DNA of 64,000 bases from positions 744,001 through 808,000 of the forward strand of contig NZ_VCEI01000025.1 of assembly GCF_005860765.1 (NCBI RefSeq), in the 5' to 3' direction. A program made the position numbers and the translations under genes. The stretch comes from Dyadobacter sediminis (GTDB taxonomy: Bacteria; Bacteroidota; Bacteroidia; Cytophagales; Spirosomataceae). The notes under the pieces were generated by a model. The model did not search any database, was not told where the DNA came from, and saw only the letters and a program-made list of their open reading frames with translations. Positions 25,712 to 34,906 of this stretch are shown here, piece after piece; the stretch's first letter is position 1; each line of letters starts with the position of its first letter.

Positions 25712-27328
25712 ATGAAAAAATCATACAGAAATATATTCCTTTCCACGCTGGTGATTGCCGCCATGGCTTCTTGTCATGACCTGGATGTACCGGTAACCAC
25801 CGAGCTGACCACGGACGTTTTTCCGAGTACGGACGAGCAGTTCATTTCCGCTTCGGGACCTGTTTACGTTGCCCTGAGAGGAAATTTCGGAGCAGAAGCA
25901 TTCCAGATTGCATCTTACAGCACCGATGAAGGCATTATGCCCGCAAGAGGCGGAAACTGGTACGACGGCGGACAAAACCAGACGCTCCATTACCATACCT
26001 GGACGGTGGACAACACGTACCTCAACGGGCATTGGTCGTGGCTCTCGACCATTATCGGTGTTGCAAACCAGACGATTTCCATACTGGAAGACAAGCAACC
26101 GGAAGGAGCAGCGAAAAACACCAGCATTTCCGAGATCAAAATGGTGCGTGCATTTGCTTATTTCATGATGATGGATGCTTTCGGAAATGTGCCCATTTAT
26201 ACCGAATACGGAGATTTTTCGCCTAAGCCAAATTCGACACGGCTGGAAGTTTTCAATTTCATCGAAAAAGAAATACAGGAAGCATTGCCGAATCTGAGTG
26301 AAATATCGGGTGTTTCCACTTACGGCCGCGCCAATAAATGGACTGCCAATGCCTTGCTGGCTAAAATGTACCTGAACGCCGAGTATTATACCGGCACAAA
26401 GCGTTACGATGATTGTATTGCCGCCTGCGACAAGATAATGGCGTCTGGATTGTACGCGCTGGAACCAAGAAGCAGTTACCTGAGCATGTTTTACCCGACG
26501 AACGGGCCGCAAATGAAAGAGTTTGTTTTTGCAATCCCTTACGACCCGGCGCAAACCAACACTTTTCCTTTCCGCAGTGTCAACAACCGTTCCCGTTACG
26601 ACATTCCGAGAAGCGAGGTCAAGAAATTCGGTCTGCCGTTTACGCCGGCGGGAAGCGCGAGCACATTGCCGGAATATTATGCCAATTTCAATGACAAGGG
26701 AGACATCCGGAACGGACAATGGCTCACCGGCCTGCAGTTCATGAACGATGGCGTTACTCCGGTTACGGTCACCACGACCAACATCGGATACGATCAGTTT
26801 TACAGCGGCGACAGCCCTTCGGCTCCGAAGACTTATCAGGTCAATCTGACGCCCGACGTTGTCCTTCGTCAAAGCGTATCGGCTTTTGATGCGGGTAATG
26901 ATGAAATCGCCTGGCACATGGGGTACCGCAACATGAAGTTTTATCCGGATGCCACTTCGCTGAACCGGAACCAGAATAACGACATTCCGATTTTCAGGTA
27001 TTCGGACGTCATTTTGATGAAAGCGGAAGCAATCTTGCGGGGCGGAGCACTAACGCAGGGGCAGACAGCACTTTCGCTTGTAAACCAGCTGAGAGCACAA
27101 CGAACAACTTCGGCACCTTTATCTGCTGTCGACCTTGAATTCATTTACGCTGAAAGAGCGCGTGAATTTGCATGGGAAGGATGGAGAAGAAATGACATGA
27201 TCCGGTTTGGGAAATTTGAAGGCAAATGGGGCTTCAAAACCGATTCGGATGTTAACCACCGTATTTTCCCGATTCCGCGAGTGGCATTGCAGCTGAACCC
27301 GTTGCTGGTGCAAAATCCCGGTTACTGA
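25712..27328 (+). CDS. SusD/RagB surface lipoprotein
   Basis: A 538-residue partner of the SusC gene 14 bases upstream. The signal ends in a lipobox with Cys21 (AMASC), so it is lipid-anchored and would cap the SusC channel. TPR-like helices appear in the first half (IIGVANQTISILEDKQ, ISEIKMVRAFAYFMMMDAFGNVP), and the C-terminal FIYAERAREFAWEGWRRNDMIRFGKF is the SusD signature. It ends in NPLLVQNPGY, as most family members do. It binds the oligomeric substrate. A hairpin terminator at 27380-27415 closes the locus. Confidence 0.93.
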   Translation: MKKSYRNIFLSTLVIAAMASCHDLDVPVTTELTTDVFPSTDEQFISASGPVYVALRGNFGAEAFQIASYSTDEGIMPARGGNWYDGGQNQTLHYHTWTVDNTYLNGHWSWLSTIIGVANQTISILEDKQPEGAAKNTSISEIKMVRAFAYFMMMDAFGNVPIYTEYGDFSPKPNSTRLEVFNFIEKEIQEALPNLSEISGVSTYGRANKWTANALLAKMYLNAEYYTGTKRYDDCIAACDKIMASGLYALEPRSSYLSMFYPTNGPQMKEFVFAIPYDPAQTNTFPFRSVNNRSRYDIPRSEVKKFGLPFTPAGSASTLPEYYANFNDKGDIRNGQWLTGLQFMNDGVTPVTVTTTNIGYDQFYSGDSPSAPKTYQVNLTPDVVLRQSVSAFDAGNDEIAWHMGYRNMKFYPDATSLNRNQNNDIPIFRYSDVILMKAEAILRGGALTQGQTALSLVNQLRAQRTTSAPLSAVDLEFIYAERAREFAWEGWRRNDMIRFGKFEGKWGFKTDSDVNHRIFPIPRVALQLNPLLVQNPGY

Positions 27329-27379
27329 TGCACCGGATTCGGATTTGATCTGATTCTGCTGTCATGCTGAGTAATCCGA

Positions 27380-27415
27380 AAAAGCCAGGCGATCCCGAAA
27401 GGTTGCCTGGCTTTT
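27380..27415. terminator. Hairpin terminator after the first SusCD locus
   Basis: An 11-base arm (27380-27390) pairs perfectly with 27405-27415 around a 14-base loop, with a run of T at the end of the right arm and A at the start of the left. It lies 51 bases after the susD stop. Confidence 0.7.
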
Positions 27416-27587
27416 GTCATCTGTATAAAGCCTTTTATATAATTTCCTTTTTCGAAAGCATCGAGCAAACCTGAATTTGTACGCTGTAGAATCCGTTTCG
27501 GCAGTCCGAAAAATGAAATCAGTGCCCGGAACTTACTTTACGGAAAGCTTTACAAGCGCGATATCCGTATTTCTGAATTGTGCTTGT

Positions 27588-27595
27588 TATATTTG
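27588..27595 (+). promoter_or_regulatory. Candidate -7 element of the glycosyltransferase gene
   Basis: TATATTTG is an exact match to the Bacteroidota -7 consensus TAnnTTTG. No good -33 TTTG is visible about 19 bases upstream. It would start transcription near 27602 and leave a leader of about 160 bases before the ATG at 27762. Confidence 0.35.
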
Positions 27596-27761
27596 CAGCA
27601 TAACGATGCAAGATGGTCAGGGAAAATCAGCCGTTGATCATTACAAGCGTTATAGCACTTTCCACAACATTTGCCTTGGTTTAGTTGGCGTATCAGCAGC
27701 TGCATTCCAGATACAGTACGGTACACGGCCAGACTTGAAGGAGTCCTTTTCAAGCCCGAAT

Positions 27762-28736
27762 ATGTCTGAACATTCTATTGCTGCCCATCCAAGCCTTGCC
27801 GGTACATCCGCAGAAAAGAAGTACTCCATTATCATTCCTCATAAAAATTCATTTGAATTGCTAACACGCCTGCTGGCATCCATTCCGGTCTCGGATGATA
27901 TCCAGATTATCATTGTTGACGACAGCAGCCGGGATGAGCAACAGCAAAAGCTCAGGGATCATGACTTCGGCAGGGAAGTAAATGTCCTGTTTGAAACAGC
28001 GGCAAAAGGAGCCGGAAGTGCAAGAAACAAGGCTCTTCGGCATGCCTCGGGAAAATGGTTGTTGTTCGCAGACGCGGATGATTTTTTCTCTGACGGTCTG
28101 CTGGATCTGATCAGTCCGTTTTACAACGCAGAGGAAGATGTGGTATTTTTCGGTACGACCAGTGTTTTCAACAATGACATGCACCGGACTGCGTACCGCC
28201 ATCATCGGTACCACAAGCTGGTCACCGATTATGCCGGAAACCCTACTGCCGACCATGAAGATGCATTGAAGTACTATTTCAATCCGCCCTGGGCAAAACT
28301 GATCAGGCGGGAAATGGTGGAGAAGCACAAGATCCGGTTTCAGGAAATCCTGGCCTCCAATGATATTTTCTTTTCCATGAACTGCGGCTTCCGGGCCCGG
28401 AAAATTGCGGCCACAACCAAAGTACTTTATACCATAACCGTAACGCCGAACAGCATCAGCAATTCGTTCAGCCGCGAACACTTTGATGCCAGGTTTCAGG
28501 CCGTGCTTACAGCCAATGATTTTCTCCGCTCCATTGGTAAAGGCAAATACCAGCAATCGGTGCTTTACTACCTTGGCAGGTCGCACGCATTTGGCTGGAA
28601 ATATACCCTGTATGTGTTGAAAAAGCTTGTACGGCACCGTTCCAACCTGCTGATCGGCATTGAAAAGGTATTCGGGTACAAACAAATGCTCAGCCAGCGC
28701 GAGAATCCTTCCCTGGTACCGGTTAGCAAGGAATAG
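27762..28736 (+). CDS. Family 2 glycosyltransferase
   Basis: A 324-residue GT-A fold enzyme. The nucleotide-sugar-binding part has YSIIIPHKNSFELLTRLL and IIIVDDSS near residues 22-58, then AKGAGSARNKAL, and the metal-binding DADD near 103-106. No membrane helices are obvious, so it probably works at the cytoplasmic face with an unknown acceptor. The frame is open upstream to 27477, but those residues are not protein-like; I take the ATG at 27762 (MSEHSIAAHP), about 27 codons before the GT2 core. An ATG at 27606 is the alternative. It is a single gene, convergent with an aldo/keto reductase. Confidence 0.85.
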   Translation: MSEHSIAAHPSLAGTSAEKKYSIIIPHKNSFELLTRLLASIPVSDDIQIIIVDDSSRDEQQQKLRDHDFGREVNVLFETAAKGAGSARNKALRHASGKWLLFADADDFFSDGLLDLISPFYNAEEDVVFFGTTSVFNNDMHRTAYRHHRYHKLVTDYAGNPTADHEDALKYYFNPPWAKLIRREMVEKHKIRFQEILASNDIFFSMNCGFRARKIAATTKVLYTITVTPNSISNSFSREHFDARFQAVLTANDFLRSIGKGKYQQSVLYYLGRSHAFGWKYTLYVLKKLVRHRSNLLIGIEKVFGYKQMLSQRENPSLVPVSKE

Positions 28737-28768
28737 CAGCTTCCTTTCCGGTTCGGGAAATGACCGTA

Positions 28769-28816
28769 ATTCAGGTAAAAGCAACGGTAATCCCAACCGG
28801 TTGCTTTTACCTGAAT
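28769..28816. terminator. 17-bp hairpin between convergent genes
   Basis: Bases 28769-28785 pair perfectly with 28800-28816 around a 14-base loop. It sits between the glycosyltransferase (ends 28736) and the aldo/keto reductase (ends 28841). The stem contains an A4/T4 block but no external T-tract, so it is a probable two-way terminator or 3'-end hairpin. Confidence 0.55.
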
Positions 28817-28840
28817 GTTACTGTACAGTCAGAATAATCC

Positions 28841-29689
28841 TTAACGCACCAGCGACGCATTTGCCTGAAGGTGCTTTTCATTAAACATGGAGCTAAGAAT
28901 GACCGTGTCGGGAAAATCAGTAAAAAGCTGCTGGAAAATTTCATCTGGCTTCATGGTCTTAGCAGCTCCGCGCAAGGGTGAAAAAAAGATGTTCGGCTTT
29001 GTTCCACGGTTTCTAACCAGATCGTCATAACCATCGCTGCCTACAGAATTATCGAACTGAAGTAAATCAAAGCGGTCCAGATAGGGCTCGTGCATTTGCT
29101 GAAGGGAACGCTTGTACGCGATTCCCCATGCCCGGATTTTACCTTCCGCTTTCAGTTGCTGAGCCGTTTCGCTGAGTTCGTCAATATGCACCAGAGATTC
29201 GAGCGGATTGTGGACGAAGAGATAATCCAGGTAATCGGAGTCAAGTGCACGCAGGCTTTTCTCGAGACTGCGACGCATATCCGCTCCGCGAAAAGGAATG
29301 CGGTCATGGAACATATCGGCGCCTTTGGAAGGCTGGTTCATGCGGGCAGGCTGTTTTTTGGGTACAAGATCCAGTTTGTTGCTGCCGCTTCGGAGATACC
29401 GGACCAGCGGTTTCAACGGTTTCAGCAGCTGGGATTTCCAGTTGGCCATGATACCGAATTTGGAAGCAATTGTAACCTGGCCCCGGTGTTTCTTAAGGAT
29501 TTTTCCAACAAATTCTTCGGCTTCTCCATATCCGTAGGAACGGGCGAGATCAAAGTGGGTGATGCCGCAGTCCAGTGCACAATCAATGGCTCTTTTTGCT
29601 GTTTTTCCATCTACGGCACCAAGGATCGGTGCGCAGCCGAAGCCTAGTGCCGAAGATTGGATATTTTTTACCAATTCAACTTTTCTCAT
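28841..29689 (-). CDS. Aldo/keto reductase
   Basis: A 282-residue TIM-barrel NAD(P)H-dependent reductase. The catalytic tetrad is visible: Asp47, Tyr52 (FDLARSYGYGEAE), Lys77 (IASKFG) and His160 (YLFVHNP). It is a little short and the cofactor-binding C-terminus is simple (DTVILSSMFNEKHLQANASLV), resembling the group that includes D-threo-aldose dehydrogenases. It would reduce a sugar aldehyde or ketone. It lies 70 bases after a GMC oxidoreductase gene on the same strand, so the two may act on the same compound class. The substrate is unknown. Confidence 0.87.
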   Translation of the reverse strand: MRKVELVKNIQSSALGFGCAPILGAVDGKTAKRAIDCALDCGITHFDLARSYGYGEAEEFVGKILKKHRGQVTIASKFGIMANWKSQLLKPLKPLVRYLRSGSNKLDLVPKKQPARMNQPSKGADMFHDRIPFRGADMRRSLEKSLRALDSDYLDYLFVHNPLESLVHIDELSETAQQLKAEGKIRAWGIAYKRSLQQMHEPYLDRFDLLQFDNSVGSDGYDDLVRNRGTKPNIFFSPLRGAAKTMKPDEIFQQLFTDFPDTVILSSMFNEKHLQANASLVR

Positions 29690-29759
29690 GATACGGTACG
29701 GGTTACTGCGGGTTAAGTGGTTTGTTACTGCTTATGGTGGTAAAATTAACTGTTAATCG

Positions 29760-31316
29760 TCATTTTGTTTCCAGGAAATGATCGCCCAGGCGAAAAGCCA
29801 GTGCGATGAGCGTGGTCGTCGGATTGGACTGTCCGCTGGTCGGGAATACCGAGCTGCCCGCCATGTACAGGTTGCGGGTTCCGAAAACCCTGCAATTCTC
29901 ATCCACAACTCCTTCTTTGGGCGAAAGGGCCATTCGGGTGGTACCGATGTGGTGCTTGGAATCTCTGATATATGCTTTCCAGTCGTCGGTATAAAGCCAG
30001 TCATCGACCTGGATTTTTCCCAAACCCGTTGTCGTGAAATACTGGCTGATCAGTTCAGTGGCAGTCAGAAAAGTATGCCGTACTTTTTCATCGATCGTCC
30101 AGTTGATGACGGCACGCCTCATGCCCAGCGCATCCACGTCGCTGCTCAGGCTTACATTGTTTTCCCATAGCGCCTGCGATTCCGTCATCACATTCAGGCG
30201 GGCCCTTGCATTGGGCGTATACACTTTCCTGTTAATATAATAATGCTTGGCGATGAGCAGAAGTTCGGGCAGGTTTTTTACCAGCTTCAATGCCAGCTGA
30301 AACTCTTTCCATGTAAGCTGGCCTCTGATCTGTTTTCTGTAAATTTCCTTGGCGATTGTAAATACGTCATTTTCTTGTGTGTAAAACTCAACAAATGCGC
30401 TGCTGTTCAGCATGCTGTGCTTTTTCTGGAAATCATCGGAAAAGAAAAATCTCGGCATGATACGCGTTTTTCCCAGGTAAAAATAGTTGAGATAGGATTG
30501 TTGTTTTTTGCCGGAAACCAGCGATCCGACTTCTGCACGCGGGTGATCCTGAAGGAAACGCCCGACCAGGCCATTCCCATTGCCGATTCCGTTCGGGAGC
30601 TGCGTATCGGAAACCAGAAGCAGCCGGGCATTTTCAATGCCGCCACAAGCCAGCACATAGCGTTTGGCCTTTATGGTCCCGGTCTTTTTACTGAAATTTT
30701 TGAAAACGACCGATTCCACACCGGAGTGATCGGGCGTGAGCATCAGGTCTGTAACATTGGCATTTTTAACAAGCGTCACATGCGCGGACTTCCCGATTTC
30801 CTTGCGGTACTGTTCCCGCAGGTTTGGCAGCGGGCTCCATTTGGAGAACCTGAATTGCAGTTCGTCCATGGTATTCAGGCGCTTCTCTTTCAGCAATGCA
30901 AAAATGTCTTTTTCATAGCCGGTCGGATCCAGGTTGAGAAAGCGGTCTGCATTTGCATAATACTTGTGCAGGGAATCGTAGCATATAGGCCAGCCGGTGT
31001 TGGGCAGCCAGTCGCGCCGGGTAAAATCGATCCTGTCGAGCGGAAGCGATTGTCCGCCCCAGCGGGTAGTGGAGCCTCCAAATACACGGAAGCGGCCATT
31101 GTTTGCTCCTTCAAAAGAGCTAAAGGGCGTAATTACCTTGTACAGTTCCTGATTCTGATCGGTAATCTGCTCTCCGCCGGCTTCCAGGACTACGACTTTG
31201 TACGAAGAATTGTACAGTTTGGTAAGAATTGCGAGTGAAGCTGCGCCACTGCCGATTATACATATATCCGCCTCCAATCCAAGCGGAGCACTGTCATCAT
31301 TGAAATCAATAATCAT
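29760..31316 (-). CDS. GMC family oxidoreductase
   Basis: A 518-residue FAD-dependent enzyme. The FAD-binding motif DICIIGSGAASLAILTKLY lies near residues 16-34, with VVLEAGGE next. FGGSTTRWGGQSLPLD near 85-100 and DSKHHIGTTRMALSPKEG near 455-475 (with an active-site His) are typical of GMC enzymes, as is the closing NLYMAGSSVFPTSGQSNPT. The frame is open to an ATG at 31385, but MIIDFNDDSAPLG at 31316 fits the family better. It is only distantly related to the enzyme at 17192-18883, and has no cysteine-rich insert. It probably forms a unit with the aldo/keto reductase downstream. Substrate unknown, likely an alcohol or sugar. Confidence 0.88.
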   Translation of the reverse strand: MIIDFNDDSAPLGLEADICIIGSGAASLAILTKLYNSSYKVVVLEAGGEQITDQNQELYKVITPFSSFEGANNGRFRVFGGSTTRWGGQSLPLDRIDFTRRDWLPNTGWPICYDSLHKYYANADRFLNLDPTGYEKDIFALLKEKRLNTMDELQFRFSKWSPLPNLREQYRKEIGKSAHVTLVKNANVTDLMLTPDHSGVESVVFKNFSKKTGTIKAKRYVLACGGIENARLLLVSDTQLPNGIGNGNGLVGRFLQDHPRAEVGSLVSGKKQQSYLNYFYLGKTRIMPRFFFSDDFQKKHSMLNSSAFVEFYTQENDVFTIAKEIYRKQIRGQLTWKEFQLALKLVKNLPELLLIAKHYYINRKVYTPNARARLNVMTESQALWENNVSLSSDVDALGMRRAVINWTIDEKVRHTFLTATELISQYFTTTGLGKIQVDDWLYTDDWKAYIRDSKHHIGTTRMALSPKEGVVDENCRVFGTRNLYMAGSSVFPTSGQSNPTTTLIALAFRLGDHFLETK

Positions 31317-31559
31317 GTAGAAATAATTTAAAAAGTAATCAGGCCATGATGTTTGCTTTAATGCCGACATCTCACCAGTCAACACTTGCCGCCAGACACT
31401 CGGATATCCAATAAAATTACGGGTAGCCGCGATTGAAGCTATTTTTTACCGGATAATAAGATTGCAGATCCGGCAAAAAGCATTTCAAGCCATAAACCAT
31501 TTCGTGGCCAGCCCGTATTCAATCAGATCGTTATTATTCTATATGGGTTATTCTTATCT

Positions 31560-31612
31560 AACAGGAATATAACCGATGATTGCGGTTGTTTTTAATCACT
31601 GATATTCCTGTT
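31560..31612 (+). ncRNA. Nested hairpin, possible terminator or structured RNA
   Basis: AACAGGAATAT (31560-31570) pairs exactly with 31602-31612, and AACCG/CGGTT (31571-31575 with 31583-31587) form an inner stem. A T-rich run follows. As no plus-strand gene ends here, it may end an unannotated short transcript or form part of a structured leader. Confidence 0.3.
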
Positions 31613-32141
31613 TTTATTTCAACAAATTCCACTTGGTACGCTTCCCGGCAGTACTGCCTGACTGACAGCTGCCATTCAGCAGAAACAGAAGGCCATAGCT
31701 ATTGCATAAAAGGCTATATGCCCGAATCCGAATTTACTTTATTTGCAGTTGATACGATTCAAATGCGGTTATCTGCTGTTTTTTGCATCAACGGTAAATG
31801 GCAGCAATCCTTTCATAGTCCGGGTTTGCACAAGCCTTGAAATCACACCGGAGCGAATGAGATCAGGGTTAAGATACAGTTATTTCCAATAGGTTGTACC
31901 CGTCCGTTTATTTGAAAGTAAAATTTTATCCGGATTTTAGGCACAAACAGAATAGTTGGATAAAAGCTTGTAATTAGTTTGAGGTGTGCGTGCCTGTAAG
32001 ATCAATTAAACTATAACAGGATTAAATAAAAGCTTGTCATGATGAAATAGAACTTTTATTTTGAACGGTTATCCATATAGTATGGGTGATTATAGTTGAA
32101 TAGTTGCAGGCAGCTGAACTAGTTGTCAGTATAAGAGCAAA

Positions 32142-32270
32142 ATGGTTTCAAAAGAAGTCAGGACGGATTTTTGCCCTGGTTTTAACCGGTACGCACCGGA
32201 ACTGTCAAAAGCGTGGAAGTACCGTATGACAGGCAGGAGTAAAGCAACCTTTATCCCGGCTTTATAAAAG
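32142..32270 (+). CDS. Possible 42-residue small protein
   Basis: An ATG at 32142 opens a 42-codon frame rich in basic and aromatic residues (YAPELSKAWKYRM in the middle). It precedes the TraB/GumN-like gene by 46 bases. No family is recognised and no ribosome-binding site is clear; it could be chance. Confidence 0.15.
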
Positions 32271-32316
32271 ATTGAGCAAGTACAATTACTGAACTTCCAT
32301 TCTGGTCAGGATCGTT

Positions 32317-33291
32317 ATGAAACTTATATTCACTTTCCTATGCACATGGCTTTTCTTTGGTGAAAACCTGCCTTTCGGAAACACGCCGGAAAAAATTCGT
32401 CAGAGTGCGGAAAACAGTAGCCCGAAGACACTATTATGGAAAGTTTCCAAAAGCGGTATGCCGCAGCCGTCCTATCTGCTCGGAATCAATCACGTGGTAT
32501 CGGCAGAATGGCTTAATGATTTTCCCGAAATCAGGTCGGTGATCGACTCCGCTGATGTGTTGATGACCGAATTCTACGGCGATAACGACAAGGCCATTTT
32601 CGGAAACAATAAACAGGCCGATTCTGTAAACCGGGCCGGGGTAAAAATAAGGGCAGTTGACTTGCTGACTGCCCGGCAGTACGCGACGCTGGATTCCTTT
32701 TTTGTGGCCCGGGTAGGAGAAGGAATTACGAACAATCAGGATGCGCTGGAAATGAACGTCTGGGAATTAAGCAGTGCCATTCTGATGACGCTCCTCAGCG
32801 ACAAAAGTAAACAAGGTGTAACGCTTCCCTGCATGGACCGGGAATTGTACACAGGTTTCAAAAACAAGCAAAAGAAAGTAACGGCGCTGGACGCAATTGA
32901 AAACCTGGAATTCGGGAGCAAGGACAAAGAACGGGGCAAAGAAATACTTTCCCGGTTCGTGGAAGCCAGCAAGACAGGAGATTATCCCGGATGGAACCTT
33001 TCAGATACATCTTATACCGCAGGCAGGTTTTTGTACGATTACAAGAAAATGAACCTGGATTACCAGCTGGACAAAGAGGACCCGGAAAGTGTTTCTTTGA
33101 TAGGCAGCCATACAAGCCGCGAAAGGAACATCAGCTGGATGCCTCAGATCGAATCGGGGATTTCCCAAAACAGATGTCTGATCGCCGTCGGCGCACTTCA
33201 TCTCTGGTACAAAACAGGTCTGATTTCCTTACTGCGGGCAAAAGGGTATCAGGTGGAGCCGGTATTTATTGCCAAGGTTAATCAGCCGTAA
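32317..33291 (+). CDS. TraB/GumN family protein
   Basis: A 324-residue exported protein. A signal peptide spans about residues 1-22. The family block begins with PQPSYLLGINHVVSAEW near residue 49 (usual form SYLLGTxH) and ends with CLIAVGALHLWYKTGLISLLRAKGY near 288-312 (usual form VGAxHLxGxxGLxxLLxxxGY), so both GxxH elements thought to be catalytic in this family are kept. TraB/GumN proteins are proposed metalloprotease-like enzymes with roles that are poorly defined. The gene is 108 bases ahead of another secreted protein gene on the same strand. Confidence 0.82.
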   Translation: MKLIFTFLCTWLFFGENLPFGNTPEKIRQSAENSSPKTLLWKVSKSGMPQPSYLLGINHVVSAEWLNDFPEIRSVIDSADVLMTEFYGDNDKAIFGNNKQADSVNRAGVKIRAVDLLTARQYATLDSFFVARVGEGITNNQDALEMNVWELSSAILMTLLSDKSKQGVTLPCMDRELYTGFKNKQKKVTALDAIENLEFGSKDKERGKEILSRFVEASKTGDYPGWNLSDTSYTAGRFLYDYKKMNLDYQLDKEDPESVSLIGSHTSRERNISWMPQIESGISQNRCLIAVGALHLWYKTGLISLLRAKGYQVEPVFIAKVNQP

Positions 33292-33399
33292 TTTCCCGAC
33301 TGCCTGTGGTAAAATACCGATGCTGACAAGTACAATGGAATTTTTTTAAAAGACGCTAATTGACTGTTCAGATTATTACCGGAAATTTTGTTTTAAAAT

Positions 33400-34797
33400 A
33401 TGGCTGACAATTGCATAAGACTACTTGTTATCTGTTTCATCACCTTTTTGGAAGGATCAGCTGCATTGGCACAAAACGTGCTGGTTCCTGCATTGCATAC
33501 ATCTTCGGACAGTCTGATTATGTACCTGGATAATCAGCAGGATGAGTTCAACGGTGTTAATAAACTGGGTTCCCGATTCAGTTACAGCTTTGTGGTTGAA
33601 AAAGATTCAGCTGTACTTGCGCTGGTATCCGAATCAGATTCGATTTCGATGATACTCAGGCCCCATGTAAATACTTCTTTTCAAATAATAAGAGAATCCG
33701 GAAAAGACACGGTAACCTGTACTTTTACCGTTCAGAAACTGGTGAAACCGGCCACTTTTACGGATCAGTATAAAGCAGAAAACAAGGACAAAATCATTAT
33801 CGAGATTCCGGAAGTATATGAGTTGGTTAACATCATTTTTGCATTAACCGCATATGGTAAAACGAATGCCATTTATAAAGATACAGACTACTATAAGACC
33901 GTAATCGGGCATTTTCAGCAGTATAACCGTGATCCTGTCGTACAGGTTATGGATTCACTGCTCAAACTTTCACCGGGTTTTTTCTATCAACATCTGAAAA
34001 TGGATAGTTACGCATTTGGCTTTTCGGAAAATCAGATCAGAAATACAGGTGTGTATGACCGTATTGCATCAGGAGAAAGGAACGAATTGCAGCCTTATGT
34101 GCCTATGCTTCAGACCTTTTCTGAAAAAGCCGGATATCGTGCATTTTATAAAAAACATCTGGATTATTACTCCGGACTGATAAAAGATTACAGGAATTAC
34201 ATCAAAGCAGACAATATGAAAAGCTGGCTTGAAAAAGAGTTTCCAGGCACAAAATATTCGGCTGTCAAAGTCATTTTTTCACCACTGGTTGGATGGAATC
34301 AATCCGCTTCCTTTTTTAATGATAATCATTTTTCCGAGGCACAGGCACATGTCAACTTTCCGTTTTTGAACAGCCAGGATCTGAAACAGTCCCGCGATAT
34401 CCGGCAAGGTCTGCGTATGATGATTGCATTTACGGAACTTAATCATGCATACCTGAACCCTGAAGCGGAAAAGCATTCGCAAACGATTCATGCTGCATTC
34501 AATGATTTATCCAGATGGATTACAGCCGGAAAACCCTCAGCCGGATACAATAACAGCCTGGTTTGTTTTGAAGAATACATGAACTACGGGCTGGTTACAT
34601 TATATTATTCCGATATTCTTAACAAAGAGGCCTTTGAAATCATGAGTGCCCATATTGAAAACAACATGGTCAATTCCCGCGGCTTCGTAAGGTTCAGAGA
34701 ATTCAATCAGGAACTCCTGCGCTTATATAAAAATAAAAGTTCAGGCCAGACGGTTGCTGATTTATATACTGATATGATCAAGTGGGCATCCAGATAA
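33400..34797 (+). CDS. Secreted DUF4932-like protein
   Basis: A 465-residue protein with a signal peptide ending LAQ near residue 26. The C-terminal part holds SPLVGWNQSASFF and AFTELNHAYLNPE (Glu346, His349) followed about 42 residues later by CFEEYMNY (Glu391/392). This layout recalls DUF4932, a Bacteroidota family of unknown function, and also a zinc-peptidase pattern (HExxH ... E) in which the first His is replaced by Thr. The family name is from memory and is moderately sure; the peptidase idea is inference. It follows the TraB/GumN-like gene by 108 bases in the same direction and may be co-expressed. Confidence 0.6.
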   Translation: MADNCIRLLVICFITFLEGSAALAQNVLVPALHTSSDSLIMYLDNQQDEFNGVNKLGSRFSYSFVVEKDSAVLALVSESDSISMILRPHVNTSFQIIRESGKDTVTCTFTVQKLVKPATFTDQYKAENKDKIIIEIPEVYELVNIIFALTAYGKTNAIYKDTDYYKTVIGHFQQYNRDPVVQVMDSLLKLSPGFFYQHLKMDSYAFGFSENQIRNTGVYDRIASGERNELQPYVPMLQTFSEKAGYRAFYKKHLDYYSGLIKDYRNYIKADNMKSWLEKEFPGTKYSAVKVIFSPLVGWNQSASFFNDNHFSEAQAHVNFPFLNSQDLKQSRDIRQGLRMMIAFTELNHAYLNPEAEKHSQTIHAAFNDLSRWITAGKPSAGYNNSLVCFEEYMNYGLVTLYYSDILNKEAFEIMSAHIENNMVNSRGFVRFREFNQELLRLYKNKSSGQTVADLYTDMIKWASR

Positions 34798-34906
34798 TTA
34801 CATGCTCATCATTCACGGATGTCTTTCTGTATCAGCAAAATGCAAAGGTTCAAATAAAAGCAGCCGGGGAAAAAGCCATTCATATAGCAGGAACCGGAAA
34901 TAGCCG

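Larger units (their letters stand above)
31317..32316. other. 1-kb AT-rich gap
   Basis: This stretch separates the divergent GMC oxidoreductase and TraB/GumN-like genes. I see no convincing gene. It holds a nested hairpin (31560-31612), a direct repeat of ATAAAAGCTTGT (near 31961 and 32023), and one short frame at 32142-32270 of 42 codons that reads plausibly but has no recognised family. Gene promoters of both neighbours must lie here. Confidence 0.5.

Noticed and set aside
25721..26917. A 398-codon open frame on the minus strand opposite susD
   Set aside because: Antisense to a clear SusD protein, with a Cys/Arg/His-rich composition that does not look like real protein.
27477..27761. N-terminal extension of the glycosyltransferase
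   Set aside because: The translation is not family-like and contains the exact -7 promoter element, so it is more likely leader sequence.
31580..31840. An 86-codon plus-strand frame in the 1-kb gap
   Set aside because: Its start lies inside the nested hairpin and the translation is rich in Cys, Ser and His without any pattern.
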